Shown here: piece by piece, positions 1-8,537 of the stretch
Position numbering within the stretch: the first letter of the stretch is position 1
How the letters are laid out: each line of letters starts with the position of its first letter
DNA from: Aeromonas taiwanensis
GTDB lineage: Bacteria > Pseudomonadota > Gammaproteobacteria > Enterobacterales > Aeromonadaceae
Reading direction: 5' to 3'
Length of the DNA: 64,000 bases
Assembly (NCBI RefSeq): GCF_000820165.1
Contig: NZ_CDDD01000030.1
Coordinates: forward strand, 1 to 64,000
Position numbers and translations under genes: made by a program
The notes under the pieces: model-generated
Database searches by the model: none
What the model saw: the letters and a program-made list of their open reading frames with translations, nothing else
What the model was told of the DNA's origin: nothing

Positions 1-162
1 GGAGATGTTTATAAGATAGATCTCCTGATTCATCCAGACCCCCTTGCTACGGGTGCCCGCTTCATACCAGCCCTGCTTCAGGGTCAGGGCCGCCAGTAGC
101 ACCGGCAGCAGGATCACCAGAGCAAAGAGCACGGGAACGCGCCATCTACGCCATGGATTCAT
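1..162 (-). CDS. Cytochrome oxidase-associated membrane protein, partial
   Basis: This is the first 54 codons of a gene that runs off the left edge. The start codon overlaps the SURF1 stop in an ATGA arrangement, so the two are translationally coupled. The visible part has a basic N-terminus (MNPWRRWRV), one hydrophobic helix at about residues 9-24, and then a soluble stretch. In related bacteria a short membrane protein of unknown function commonly sits between SURF1 and the haem A synthase gene of the oxidase cluster, so I infer a role in oxidase assembly. I cannot name the family from the fragment. Confidence 0.6.
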   Translation of the reverse strand, partial: MNPWRRWRVPVLFALVILLPVLLAALTLKQGWYEAGTRSKGVWMNQEIYLINIS

Positions 163-884
163 GGTGACATCCTCCTCGTTAGCACCAGACCGCCCACCAG
201 CACCACCAGCGCCAATCCGAGCCATTGCACCGCATAAGCCCGGTGCTTCTCTGGGGGCATGACATTCGGCTGGTAGTGATAGAAGAAGGGAGTCCGCTGC
301 TGGTAGAACACGGCGTCTGCGAGAGGCGCTCCCATGACCTCGCCCAGGGCCTCCGACCTGATGGACTGCAACCGGTTTGGATAGGGGCCGGACTCGATAT
401 TCTGACCCAGCAGGAGGCCGCCGGGGGCCGTACGCAACACGCCATCGAGCGCCAGGGTGGCCGGGATAACGGGCCTTGGCAGCTGAGCACGGCTCGCGGG
501 GGCGGACACCCAGCCCAGGTTCACCAGCAATAAAATGGAGGCGTTGGGGGCTCGCACCGGAATGAGCACGTCATAGCCGATCTCCCCCCCGGCAGCCTGG
601 TTGTCCAGCAACCAGATATAGGGAGATACCCACTCGACTTCACCCTGCAATGCCAGACCGTCCACTGACGCCGGGTCGCTCCAGTCGAGCTGGGCCAGCG
701 TTTGTGGCGGTGCCTGTTGTGCCGCCGCCATCCGCTCCAGCCAAGACGCCTTCTCCACCCCGCGCTGCCACTGCCAGAGCGCCAGCTTGCACAAACCGGC
801 GGTCACAACCAGAGTAAACAAGAGTACGAGCCAGCGTCTGTGGTGCCAGGGGCGTTGTTTGTTCCACGTTGCCAAGTCACGCAT
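159..884 (-). CDS. SURF1 family cytochrome c oxidase assembly protein
   Basis: A 241-residue inner-membrane protein with one helix near the N-terminus (about residues 16-35), a periplasmic domain, and a second helix near the C-terminus ending in RRMSP. Topology and length fit SURF1, which helps deliver haem a to subunit I. I chose the ATG at 884 (MRDLATWNKQ) because an upstream extension would run through the DUF2909 gene on the other strand and adds an unlikely His-rich leader. It is in the cox operon but separated from coxC by the opposing DUF2909 gene. Its start is only 18 bp from the DUF2909 start. Confidence 0.88.
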   Translation of the reverse strand: MRDLATWNKQRPWHHRRWLVLLFTLVVTAGLCKLALWQWQRGVEKASWLERMAAAQQAPPQTLAQLDWSDPASVDGLALQGEVEWVSPYIWLLDNQAAGGEIGYDVLIPVRAPNASILLLVNLGWVSAPASRAQLPRPVIPATLALDGVLRTAPGGLLLGQNIESGPYPNRLQSIRSEALGEVMGAPLADAVFYQQRTPFFYHYQPNVMPPEKHRAYAVQWLGLALVVLVGGLVLTRRMSP

Positions 885-902
885 ATCACGGAGGATCCCA
901 AC

Positions 903-1109
903 ATGTTGATCAAGGTGGTGCTGGTACTCATGCTGCTGCTCATCATCGGACAGCTGTTTCACGCCCTCTGGCTGATGATGAGCGCAGGTCACACGCAAAA
1001 GATGTCGACCCCTCTGGGGCGCCGCGTCTTCCTCTCCCTGTTGGTGATCGTCCTTCTGCTGCTCGCCGTCATGATGGGCTGGCTGGAGCCCAATCAGCGC
1101 CCCTACTGA
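903..1109 (+). CDS. DUF2909 twin-transmembrane protein
   Basis: A 68-residue protein that is almost all membrane: helix one at about residues 3-22, a short polar loop, and helix two at about 44-62. This length and layout match DUF2909 proteins, which occur beside aa3/caa3 oxidase genes; their function is not established. GGAGG lies 9 bases before the ATG. It is on the plus strand while all other genes of the oxidase cluster are on the minus strand. It diverges from SURF1 by 18 bp and converges on coxC with an 8-bp gap, so any cox read-through transcript is antisense to it. Confidence 0.8.
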   Translation: MLIKVVLVLMLLLIIGQLFHALWLMMSAGHTQKMSTPLGRRVFLSLLVIVLLLLAVMMGWLEPNQRPY

Positions 1110-1117
1110 GGGCGACT

Positions 1118-1999
1118 TCAGAGCAGATAGACGAAGACGAACAGACAGAGCCAGACCACGTCGACGAAGTGCCAGTACCAGGCCGCAGCCTGGAAGGCGA
1201 AATGGCGCTGTGGGGTGAAATGATCCCTCAGCATGATGCGCAGCCAGATGATGGTCAGGAACAGGGTGCCCAGCATGACGTGCAGACCGTGGAACCCGGT
1301 CAGAATGAAGAAGGTATTACCATAGATGCCGGAGTCAAGCCGCAGTCCCAGCTCCCGGTACGCATGAAGGTATTCATAGCCCTGCAGCCACAGGAATGTC
1401 AGCCCCAGTACCACTGTCATCAGCAGCATCCCCTTGAGACGGGTCCGTCTCCCCGCTTCCAGCCCCGTATGCGCAAGCAGCAGGGTGACGGAGGAGCCGA
1501 GCAGGATCACAGTGTTGACAAGGGGGATGCCATGCCAGGGCATGGCCTGGGTGGTGGTGCCTCCCGGGGTCTTGAGCAGGGGCCAATGGGCAGTGAAATC
1601 CGGCCAGAGCAACTGGCCTGTCATCACCTTGCTACCTGCTCCGTCCAACCAGGGCATGGCGAGCTGACGGGCATAGAACAGCACGCCGAAGAAGGCCAGA
1701 AAGAACATCACCTCGGAGAAGATGAACCAGACCATGCCCTGCCTGAAGGATCTGTCCATCTGGGCGCTGTAGAGCCCGGTCATGGACTCGTGGATGATAT
1801 GGCGGAACCAGCCGAACAGCATGAACGCCAGCAGGGCCACCCCGGCCATCATCAGATAGCGACCGATACCGGCCTGGCCACTCGCGCTCTCATTGACCAG
1901 ATGTCCCGCCCCCAGAGCCAGGAGAAACAGGGCGATGGCACCTATGATGGGCCAACGGCTCTGCTCAGGTATGTAATAATTCTGGTTCACCTTGGCCAT
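1118..1999 (-). CDS. coxC: Cytochrome c oxidase subunit III
   Basis: A 293-residue integral membrane protein with about seven helices. It is the non-catalytic subunit III that stabilises the haem-copper core and proton uptake. Signature stretches include FIFSEVMFFLAFF and the C-terminal AAWYWHFVDVVWL, with the conserved glutamate in the first and HFVD in the second. It begins two bases after the cox11 stop and is the last gene of the uninterrupted coxB-coxA-cox11-coxC run. Confidence 0.95.
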   Translation of the reverse strand: MAKVNQNYYIPEQSRWPIIGAIALFLLALGAGHLVNESASGQAGIGRYLMMAGVALLAFMLFGWFRHIIHESMTGLYSAQMDRSFRQGMVWFIFSEVMFFLAFFGVLFYARQLAMPWLDGAGSKVMTGQLLWPDFTAHWPLLKTPGGTTTQAMPWHGIPLVNTVILLGSSVTLLLAHTGLEAGRRTRLKGMLLMTVVLGLTFLWLQGYEYLHAYRELGLRLDSGIYGNTFFILTGFHGLHVMLGTLFLTIIWLRIMLRDHFTPQRHFAFQAAAWYWHFVDVVWLCLFVFVYLL

Positions 2000-2001
2000 G
2001 G

Positions 2002-2556
2002 CTATTTCCTCTGGGCGAGTGCCGGGGTCGGCTTGGGCTGGGTTATGTCATAGAGCGAGTAGGAGAGCGTGATGGTGTTGATGTCGTCAGGCAGGGCCGG
2101 ATCGATATAGAACTTGAGCGGCATCAGCTTGCTCTCTCCTGCCTGCAACTCCTGGCGGTTGAAGCAGAAACACTCCACCTTCTTCAGGTAGGCTGCCGCG
2201 GGGCCGGGGGAGACGGACGGCACCGCCTGGCCCACCATGGTGCGCTCGGTGGGGTTGAATACCCGGTAATTGACCTGCTTCACGTCCCCCGGTCGCACCG
2301 ACAGTCGCACCGTTTCGCCGCTGAACTCCCAGGGCATCCGGCTATCCGCATGGGCAAGAAATTCGACCTGTATGCTCCGCGTACTGTCGGGCACCGCCCG
2401 TTCCATCGTGGCTGGCTGAGCGTCGGTCTTGCCATTGAGACCCGTCATCCGGCAGAAGACGTCATAGAGTGGGACCAGCGCAAAGGCAAAGCCAAACATG
2501 GCGAGCACGACCAGGGCCAGCTTTCTGAGCAGAGGGCCGTGATTAACCTGTGCCAT
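2002..2556 (-). CDS. ctaG: Cytochrome c oxidase assembly protein Cox11/CtaG
   Basis: A 184-residue protein with one N-terminal membrane anchor (about residues 12-30) and a periplasmic immunoglobulin-like copper-binding domain. The family motif CFCFNRQ, carrying the two copper-binding cysteines, is present at about residues 129-135. Cox11 inserts CuB into subunit I. The gene lies between coxA and coxC with 9- and 2-base gaps, which supports co-transcription and a dedicated assembly role. Confidence 0.93.
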   Translation of the reverse strand: MAQVNHGPLLRKLALVVLAMFGFAFALVPLYDVFCRMTGLNGKTDAQPATMERAVPDSTRSIQVEFLAHADSRMPWEFSGETVRLSVRPGDVKQVNYRVFNPTERTMVGQAVPSVSPGPAAAYLKKVECFCFNRQELQAGESKLMPLKFYIDPALPDDINTITLSYSLYDITQPKPTPALAQRK

Positions 2557-2565
2557 GGTGCCTCC

Positions 2566-4164
2566 TTACTTCTCTTCCGGCCGGATGTCGGGCGGTGTCT
2601 TGAAGCTGTGGTAAGGCGGTGGTGAGGAGAGCGTCCACTCCAGCCCCTGCGCCCCCTCCCATACCTGATCACTCACCTGCCTCCCCCCCCGGATGCACTT
2701 GATCACTCCCCAGACAAACAGAAGTTGTGACAACCCGAAGGCAAAGCCGCCGAGACTGATCAGCATGTTGAAATCGGCAAATTGCAGGGCGTAATCCGGA
2801 ATACGGCGAGGCATGCCCGCCAGGCCGACGAAGTGCATGGGGAAGAACAGCACATTGACCGAGACGAGCGAGCACCAGAAGTGCCACTGGCCGAGCCGCT
2901 CGTCATACATGTGCCCCGTCCATTTTGGCAGCCAGTAATACGCGGCGGCCAGGATCGAGAAGACAGCACCTGTGACCAGCACGTAATGGAAATGGGCCAC
3001 CACGAAGTAGGTGTCGTGATACTGGAAGTCCGCCGGCGTCATGGCCAGCATCAGCCCGGAGAAGCCGCCTATGGTGAACAGGGTGATGAAGGCGATGGCG
3101 AACAGCATGGGGGTCTCGAACGTCAGGGAACCGCGCCACATGGTGGCAACCCAGTTAAACACCTTCACTCCGGTCGGCACCGCGATCAGCATGGTGGTGT
3201 ACATGAAGAACAGCTCGGCCACGACCGGCAATCCTGTTGTGAACATGTGGTGTGCCCAGACCATGAAGGAGAGCAAGGCGATGCTGCTGGTGGCATAAAC
3301 CATGGAGCGATAACCGAACAGCTGCTTGCGGGAGAAGGTCGGGATAATGCTGGAGACGATGCCGAAGGCCGGCAAGATCATGATGTAGACTTCCGGGTGC
3401 CCGAAGAACCAGAAGATATGCTGGAACATGACGGGATCCCCGCCTCCAGCAGCATCGAAAAAGCTGGTGCCAAAGTATTTGTCCGTCAGCACCATGGTCA
3501 CCGCCGCCGCCAGCACCGGCATGACGGCGATGAGCAGGAAGGCCGTGATGAGCCAGGTCCAGACAAAGAGCGGCATCTGCATCCAGCCCATGCCGGGGGC
3601 CCGCAAGTTGAAGATGGTGACGATGACGTTGATGGCCCCCATGATGGAGGAAATCCCCATGATGTGGATCGCAAACACAAACAACGCCGTGCTGTTGCCG
3701 CTGTACTTGGTCGAAAGAGGCGCGTAGAAGGTCCAGCCCGAGCTGGGCCCCCCCCCTTCCATGAAGAGGCTCGACAGCAGGATCAGAAATGCAAACGGCA
3801 GTATCCAGAAACTCCAGTTGTTCATCCGGGGCAATGCCATGTCGGGGGCACCGATCATCATGGGGATCAGCCAGTTGGCCAGGCCGGTGAAGGCGGGCAT
3901 GACGGCACCAAAGACCATGATGAGGCCGTGCACCGTGGTCATCTGGTTGAAGAAGAGGGGCTCAACCAGCTGCAAGCCCGGGTGAAACAGCTCGGCCCGG
4001 ATCACCATGGCCATGGCGCCGCCGGTAAAAAACATGGTCAGGGCGAAGAGCAGATAGAGGGTACCGATGTCTTTATGGTTGGTCGTGTACAGCCAGCGCT
4101 TCAGACCCGATGCCGGTTGGTGGACATGCTCGCTGTGCAGGGTATCTGTGATTCCATCGCTCAT
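2566..4164 (-). CDS. coxA: Cytochrome c oxidase subunit I
   Basis: A 532-residue subunit I with 12 predicted helices, the catalytic haem a/haem a3-CuB subunit. Visible landmarks are TTNHKDIGTLY at the N-terminus, TVHGLIM (low-spin haem ligand region), WFFGHPEVYI (CuB His and cross-linked Tyr), WAHHMFTTG (the CuB His pair), and VVAHFHYVLVTGAVF (haem a3 and haem a ligands). All expected ligands appear intact. It lies between coxB (9-base gap) and cox11. Confidence 0.97.
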   Translation of the reverse strand: MSDGITDTLHSEHVHQPASGLKRWLYTTNHKDIGTLYLLFALTMFFTGGAMAMVIRAELFHPGLQLVEPLFFNQMTTVHGLIMVFGAVMPAFTGLANWLIPMMIGAPDMALPRMNNWSFWILPFAFLILLSSLFMEGGGPSSGWTFYAPLSTKYSGNSTALFVFAIHIMGISSIMGAINVIVTIFNLRAPGMGWMQMPLFVWTWLITAFLLIAVMPVLAAAVTMVLTDKYFGTSFFDAAGGGDPVMFQHIFWFFGHPEVYIMILPAFGIVSSIIPTFSRKQLFGYRSMVYATSSIALLSFMVWAHHMFTTGLPVVAELFFMYTTMLIAVPTGVKVFNWVATMWRGSLTFETPMLFAIAFITLFTIGGFSGLMLAMTPADFQYHDTYFVVAHFHYVLVTGAVFSILAAAYYWLPKWTGHMYDERLGQWHFWCSLVSVNVLFFPMHFVGLAGMPRRIPDYALQFADFNMLISLGGFAFGLSQLLFVWGVIKCIRGGRQVSDQVWEGAQGLEWTLSSPPPYHSFKTPPDIRPEEK

Positions 4165-4173
4165 GCCGGCACC

Positions 4174-5334
4174 TCATTTGTCCTTGTTGAGTTCGACTGG
4201 GTTCAGAAGGGACTGCACCTCGGCAGCCTGAATGAGATCGCCGGTCTTGTTCTCCCAGGCATTGCGTTCATAGGTGATGACAGCGGCAAGCTCCTGCGCC
4301 GTCAATTGCTTGCCGAAGGGTTGCATCGCCGTGCCGCTCTTGCCGTGGAGGACGATGTCCAGATGCTGGGCCCGATTCTCCGCCAGCGTGGTCACCTTGC
4401 TGCCCTTGAGCGCCGGGAAGATGCCGGGCAGTCCGGTTCCGGCGGGTTGGTGGCAGGCAGCACAATGCCCCAGATAGATCTTCTCTCCCAGCTCCATGGC
4501 CTGTGGCAGCGTCATGCTCTCCGCGACCTGTGCCTGTTGCTGTTCCTTGGCTGCCGCCTGATCTGCCGCCACCTTCGCAATCCAGTCATCGAACTCCCCG
4601 GCAGGCTTGGCCACCACCACGATGGGCATGAAGCCGTGATCCTTGCCGCACAGCTCGGCGCACTGACCTCTATAGGTGCCGGCCTTGTCGATCCGGGTCC
4701 AGGCTTCATTGATGAATCCGGGGTTGGCGTCTTTCTTCACGGCGAAGGCGGGCACCCACCAGGAGTGGATGACGTCGTCCGAGGTCATCAGGAACCTGAT
4801 CTTCTTGCCTACGGGCAATACCAGAGGCTGATCTACCTCTAGCAAATAGTTGTCACTTTTGGGCTCGCCGCCCGAGATCTGTTTCTTGCTGGTCGCCAGC
4901 AGGGAGTAGAACGCCACCGGATGCTCAAGATATTTGTAATGCCACTTCCATTGCGATCCCGTGACGAGCACGGTCAGGTCGGCCTTGGAGGTGTCTTCCA
5001 TCTTCAGCAAGGTGGAGGTCGCCGGGGCCGCCATCGCGATCAGGATCAGCACGGGGATCGCCGTCCAGAGCAGCTCGACGCGGGTACTCTCGTGGAATTG
5101 AGCGGCTTTGGCACCGCGAGACTTTCGATGGCACACGATGGACCAAAGCATGATGCCGAAGACGAGCAGGCCGATGGCGCAACAGATGTAGAAGATCGTC
5201 ATGTGCAGGTCATAGACCTGTTGACTGATGGCGGTCACCCCGCGCGTCATGTTGAAGGAGATGTCGTTGGCGAAGGCGCTGCTGCTGACAAGCCACATCA
5301 TCCAGGCGCCATGGTTAACTGCATTTTTTCCCAC
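4174..5334 (-). CDS. coxB: Cytochrome c oxidase subunit II with C-terminal cytochrome c domain
   Basis: Subunit II fused to a cytochrome c domain, the caa3 type. Order: signal peptide ending near SSSAFA, two membrane helices, a cupredoxin CuA domain with CAELCGKDHGFM, then a haem-binding CAACH with a downstream Met region (GTAMQPFGK). I favour the GTG start at 5334 (386 residues) because AGGGAG lies 8 bases before it and it gives a normal signal peptide. An in-frame ATG at 5373 would add 13 residues with no good ribosome site. First gene of the operon. Confidence 0.93.
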   Translation of the reverse strand: MGKNAVNHGAWMMWLVSSSAFANDISFNMTRGVTAISQQVYDLHMTIFYICCAIGLLVFGIMLWSIVCHRKSRGAKAAQFHESTRVELLWTAIPVLILIAMAAPATSTLLKMEDTSKADLTVLVTGSQWKWHYKYLEHPVAFYSLLATSKKQISGGEPKSDNYLLEVDQPLVLPVGKKIRFLMTSDDVIHSWWVPAFAVKKDANPGFINEAWTRIDKAGTYRGQCAELCGKDHGFMPIVVVAKPAGEFDDWIAKVAADQAAAKEQQQAQVAESMTLPQAMELGEKIYLGHCAACHQPAGTGLPGIFPALKGSKVTTLAENRAQHLDIVLHGKSGTAMQPFGKQLTAQELAAVITYERNAWENKTGDLIQAAEVQSLLNPVELNKDK

Positions 5335-5669
5335 ATTGCACTCCCTGTGCACGTTAGAAAAGATGGACGGCATTAACTACCAATAAGGCTAACCATTTGA
5401 AATAAATAAACTTATTAAACTGCCATTTACATTCAAGTATTAGTCGATATTCGGAAAAAACCAAAATGCCGGCACGCGAGGCAGTACTCATCCGAGCAGT
5501 ATGGGCAGGCAGTCCGAACGAGATGGCCTGCCGACTGGGTCTCCCTTTTGATTCGTATCCGTCCGGCGTAGGCCTCAGTCCCAAGACAGATAGCAAGGCA
5601 AGAGGCCCGATATGAACAAGGGGCCATCAGGCCCCTCGTGCATATCTCGGCGATGCGCCAGTCCGGCGG
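5335..5669. other. Intergenic region upstream of cox operon and downstream of tmcA
   Basis: About 335 bp. The part next to coxB (5380-5460) is AT-rich and is the natural place for the cox promoter, but no clear -35/-10 pair stands out. There is an inverted repeat GGCAGGC/GCCTGCC near 5504-5535 and a tmcA-side hairpin (listed separately). No convincing coding sequence. Confidence 0.5.
5618..5637 (-). terminator. Probable terminator after tmcA
   Basis: A hairpin AGGGGCC/GGCCCCT with a short loop, lying about 35 bases beyond the tmcA stop. The tract that follows on the minus strand (TTGTTC) is only weakly T-rich, so termination may be partial. Confidence 0.5.
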
Positions 5670-7742
5670 TCAGCCCCCGGGTACCCTCGGTGCCAGCAAC
5701 CTGGCCAGCAGGGCGCGCAGGGCCTTGATCAGGGCAGGCTTGCCAGCCAGACCCTGTGCTGCGGCGAGTTCGGCCCAGGGCGCATATTGCCAGATGGTGG
5801 CAATCAACAGCCGACGCTCGCCGGGGCTCAGGTCATCCAGCAACGCCATCTTGCTCCCCAGCCAGCGTTGCAGCGTGGCCTGGCACAACTCGAACGGTTT
5901 GTGGTGATGGGCGAAGCAGTCGAGCTCCTGATGCTCGAAGGCATCCAGCTCGGGCGCCCCGACAACCTGCTCCCCTCTCAGGCACAGCCAGACAAGCTCG
6001 GCATCCAGCTGCCTGAGCTCTCCCGCGAGCAGGGTCGGCAGCTGGCTCACGAAGCGCTGGCGCCATTGAACCAGCTCCGCATGGCGTTCAGCTTGCAGCG
6101 GCTTCAGCAGCAAGGCCGCATGACTGCCGCTCGCGGCGTCCCGCTGCAGGCCGATGCGCAGCACCCTCAGCCCACCCTTGAGCCAGAATGGCAGCAGTTC
6201 GGGGCTGGCGGAGAAGGCGGATCCCAGATAGTCGACCCCCAATGTGCGATAGTGCGTCTCCAGCCTGTCCAGCAGCAAGGAACCCAGCCCCAGGCGATGC
6301 AGACCGGGGTGAATGGCGATGCGCATCACTCTGGCATAGGTGCGCTCCCCTGCCGTGATGAACCCGGCGTGGGCCAGCAGCGACTGGGGTAGCAGATGGC
6401 CGCGAGGACGCCGCCGTCCCGCCCAGATGTCCTGGGCCAATTCAGGGAAGATATTGCCCTCCCGCGCCACCAGCGCCACACCGAGCAGCGCATCACCCTG
6501 CTCCAGCAGGTGGATGTCGAGATCCGGCCCCTCCAGCAAGTACCTGAGATCGCTGGGGCTGGTCTGGTAATGGGCCAGCACGAGCAGGCCGAATACCCGG
6601 TTGAGCAGGGCCTCATCACCAGCCAGTGCGGCCTGCTCCAGCCGTCGCCAGCTGGCGGTCGTCGGCGGTTGCGGTGCCACTGTGTCGGCGTGGAGGCCGA
6701 GCAGCCGGAAGGTCAGGGGCTCCAGCGGATCGTGCCTGCTCCAGCGAATGGGCTCCGCCAGGTGCAGCTCCTGCCAGTCCGGGGTTTCCCGATCCAGCAC
6801 CTGCTTGAAGCGCAGGTGAAAACCACGTCCCGTTCCCTCATAACCATGTTCCGTGGTGGCGAAGACGATGCGGCTGTGGCGGGCCAGCATAGCCTCCAGA
6901 AGCGGTGTCGGTATGGCGGCCGCCTCGTCCACCAGCAGCAGATCCGCCTGCACCTCTCCCCGGGCCACCCGGTCTGGCGAGACATAGGTCAACCCCGCCA
7001 GCCTCTCTGGCATGTTGCCCAGCGCCGCTTCGGCATGGGCGAAGAGGGTGGCGACAGTCGCCTGCGAGGGGGCCGTCACCGCTATCGTCAAGGCGGGATC
7101 CCGGCTCAGCAGATCTGCGCTGGCCAGCCCCAGCAAGGCGCTCTTGCCGCGTCCGCGATCGGCACTCAACACCAGGGGGCGCCGGCGATGGCCGTAAAGC
7201 ACCTTGTGGATAGCGGGCAACCCGAGGGCCTGATCCGCGCTCAATGGCCGGCTCACATCCAGGGGATGCCAGGGCTCGCCCTTGTATACGGGATCCAAGG
7301 AGAGCGCAGGATCCCCCGCCAGCAGCCGCACCAGGCGGGCGATGAACCCGTGCCCTGCCCGAGCGGCGTCCTCGGGCTGGGCAACCAGCCTCAACCTGTC
7401 CGGATCCGGATACGCCGGCCACGCCTCTCTGGGCGGCGTCAGCAGCAGCAACAGCCCCCCCGCCCGCAGCGTGCCCGACAAGGCACCGAATGCATCGGGG
7501 TGAAAGCCGCTGAAAGCGTTGAAGATCAGGGTGTCGCACTCCTGGCCGAGCCGCTGCAGTGCCTTGGCGGCGGGCAAGGGCCCGTGACGTTCTGGCCCAT
7601 TGCCCAGCCAGAACACGGCCTCCCCCAACAGGGGTTCGGCACGGGCGATGCAGTCCGCCTCCTCCCCTTCCAGCCAGATCAGACGCCGTTCACCGGCGCG
7701 GGCAAGGGATTGGCGCAAGGTGGCCAGTTCGACAGGACTCAT
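5670..7742 (-). CDS. tmcA: tRNA(Met) cytidine acetyltransferase TmcA
   Basis: A 690-residue protein matching TmcA (E. coli about 671), which makes N4-acetylcytidine at the wobble base of elongator tRNA-Met using acetyl-CoA and ATP. An N-terminal DUF1726-like domain is followed by a helicase-like module with Walker A DRGRGKSAL and Walker B LLLVDEAAAIP. Next comes a GNAT acetyltransferase core (RIAIHPGLHRLGLG) and a C-terminal tRNA-binding domain. The start overlaps the stop of the preceding HlyU-family gene by 4 bases, so the two are coupled. Confidence 0.93.
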   Translation of the reverse strand: MSPVELATLRQSLARAGERRLIWLEGEEADCIARAEPLLGEAVFWLGNGPERHGPLPAAKALQRLGQECDTLIFNAFSGFHPDAFGALSGTLRAGGLLLLLTPPREAWPAYPDPDRLRLVAQPEDAARAGHGFIARLVRLLAGDPALSLDPVYKGEPWHPLDVSRPLSADQALGLPAIHKVLYGHRRRPLVLSADRGRGKSALLGLASADLLSRDPALTIAVTAPSQATVATLFAHAEAALGNMPERLAGLTYVSPDRVARGEVQADLLLVDEAAAIPTPLLEAMLARHSRIVFATTEHGYEGTGRGFHLRFKQVLDRETPDWQELHLAEPIRWSRHDPLEPLTFRLLGLHADTVAPQPPTTASWRRLEQAALAGDEALLNRVFGLLVLAHYQTSPSDLRYLLEGPDLDIHLLEQGDALLGVALVAREGNIFPELAQDIWAGRRRPRGHLLPQSLLAHAGFITAGERTYARVMRIAIHPGLHRLGLGSLLLDRLETHYRTLGVDYLGSAFSASPELLPFWLKGGLRVLRIGLQRDAASGSHAALLLKPLQAERHAELVQWRQRFVSQLPTLLAGELRQLDAELVWLCLRGEQVVGAPELDAFEHQELDCFAHHHKPFELCQATLQRWLGSKMALLDDLSPGERRLLIATIWQYAPWAELAAAQGLAGKPALIKALRALLARLLAPRVPGG

Positions 7743-8053
7743 GGTGCCGGGTTGTGTTCCGGTTTGATCCTGGGTTCAAACATGCGATCCCCCATCTGAT
7801 CGATGAAGGTGTGGGCCTTCTGCACCATGAAGCGCTCGGCATCGGCGGGGCTTACGAAGAGATCGGAGCGAATGAAGCGATGGGTCTGCACGACCCCGTC
7901 CACCTCCCTGGTGATGCGACCCGCCAGCCGGAACTGCCCCCCCTCTGCCATGGGCTCGGGATAGATGAGATAACCGGCATATTCGGTCGGCGTGACCTCG
8001 GTGTGCTGGGCAGGTTGTCCCTTGAACAAGGCATTGAGTAGTTTCTTGAGCAT
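7739..8053 (-). CDS. HlyU-family small protein
   Basis: A 104-residue soluble protein with the features of the Pfam HlyU family: an N-terminal amphipathic start, then the conserved segment around EYAGYLIYPEP and RFIRSDLF. The family name comes from a reported haemolysin activator, but it is distinct from the ArsR-type HlyU of Vibrio cholerae. A regulatory function here is not shown by the sequence; I see no helix-turn-helix. It is directly upstream of tmcA with an ATGA overlap, which hints at a shared expression need. Confidence 0.75.
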   Translation of the reverse strand: MLKKLLNALFKGQPAQHTEVTPTEYAGYLIYPEPMAEGGQFRLAGRITREVDGVVQTHRFIRSDLFVSPADAERFMVQKAHTFIDQMGDRMFEPRIKPEHNPAP

Positions 8054-8137
8054 GTTCGCCTCCTCTCTGATGGTGGCATTCTCCCCAAGGGGGGAATCGG
8101 TAGCAAGCGCGGGATCTTATTACGATTCGTTCTTTGC

Positions 8138-8156
8138 ACTACGAACCATTCTCATT
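8138..8156 (-). promoter_or_regulatory. Candidate Fur box upstream of bfd
   Basis: Read on the minus strand, this 19-mer matches 14 of 19 positions of the gammaproteobacterial Fur operator (AATGAGAATGATTATCATT). It ends 34 bases before the bfd start. Since bfd is iron-repressed through Fur in other bacteria, the position is sensible. The right half is the weaker one. Confidence 0.55.
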
Positions 8157-8190
8157 TAGATTTCTCTCATTCCAGCATGAGGTCCATATT

Positions 8191-8397
8191 ATGTACGTGT
8201 GTTTGTGCCGCGGCATCACAGATAACCAGATCCGCAAGGCGGTACAGGCAGGCAAGACCGAGTTCCGGCAACTGAAGCAATCGCTGGAAGTCGGGGCCCA
8301 ATGTGGCAAGTGCGTGCGCATGACGATGGAGATCATCGCCGCAGAGCTGGACAAGATGGAGTCGGAGCAGGCGCCACTCTACTACGAAGTGGCCTGA
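8191..8397 (+). CDS. bfd: Bacterioferritin-associated ferredoxin
   Basis: A 68-residue [2Fe-2S] protein that reduces ferric iron in bacterioferritin and so releases it for use. The four cluster ligands are at C4, C6, C38 and C41, the same positions as in E. coli Bfd. The ATG at 8191 gives the standard MYVCLCRGIT start; an upstream in-frame ATG would add a hydrophobic, non-conserved leader and remove the promoter. It precedes bfr by 140 bp, and a Fur-box candidate lies upstream. Confidence 0.92.
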   Translation: MYVCLCRGITDNQIRKAVQAGKTEFRQLKQSLEVGAQCGKCVRMTMEIIAAELDKMESEQAPLYYEVA

Positions 8398-8427
8398 TAC
8401 CTCGCCTGTAGACCCTCGCCACCCCAA

Positions 8428-8461
8428 GCGAATGCTCCTCGTGTCAGGAGTGCCGATTCGC
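8428..8461 (+). other. Imperfect hairpin between bfd and bfr
   Basis: GCGAAT/ATTCGC and CTCCT/AGGAG arms form a 34-base stem-loop 30 bases after the bfd stop, without a following T-run. It may stabilise the bfd message or act as a weak terminator ahead of the separate bfr promoter. Confidence 0.4.
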
Positions 8462-8537
8462 CATCCCCTGATTGTCATCTTTCTGGACTAAGCTCTAGTG
8501 ATCCTTGCCCTAGGCTCGAACACGAGGAGTAATGTCG

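Noticed and set aside
702..902. N-terminal extension of the DUF2909 gene
   Set aside because: The extension is antisense to SURF1 and lacks a ribosome site; GGAGG precedes the ATG at 903.
885..998. N-terminal extension of SURF1
   Set aside because: It would run across the DUF2909 coding region and adds a His-rich leader not seen in the family; a proper start exists at 884.
2782..4842. A 686-codon open frame on the plus strand opposite coxA/coxB
   Set aside because: It is antisense to well-supported oxidase genes, is unusually rich in His, Gln, Asp and Gly, and has no ribosome site. It follows from high-GC codon bias.
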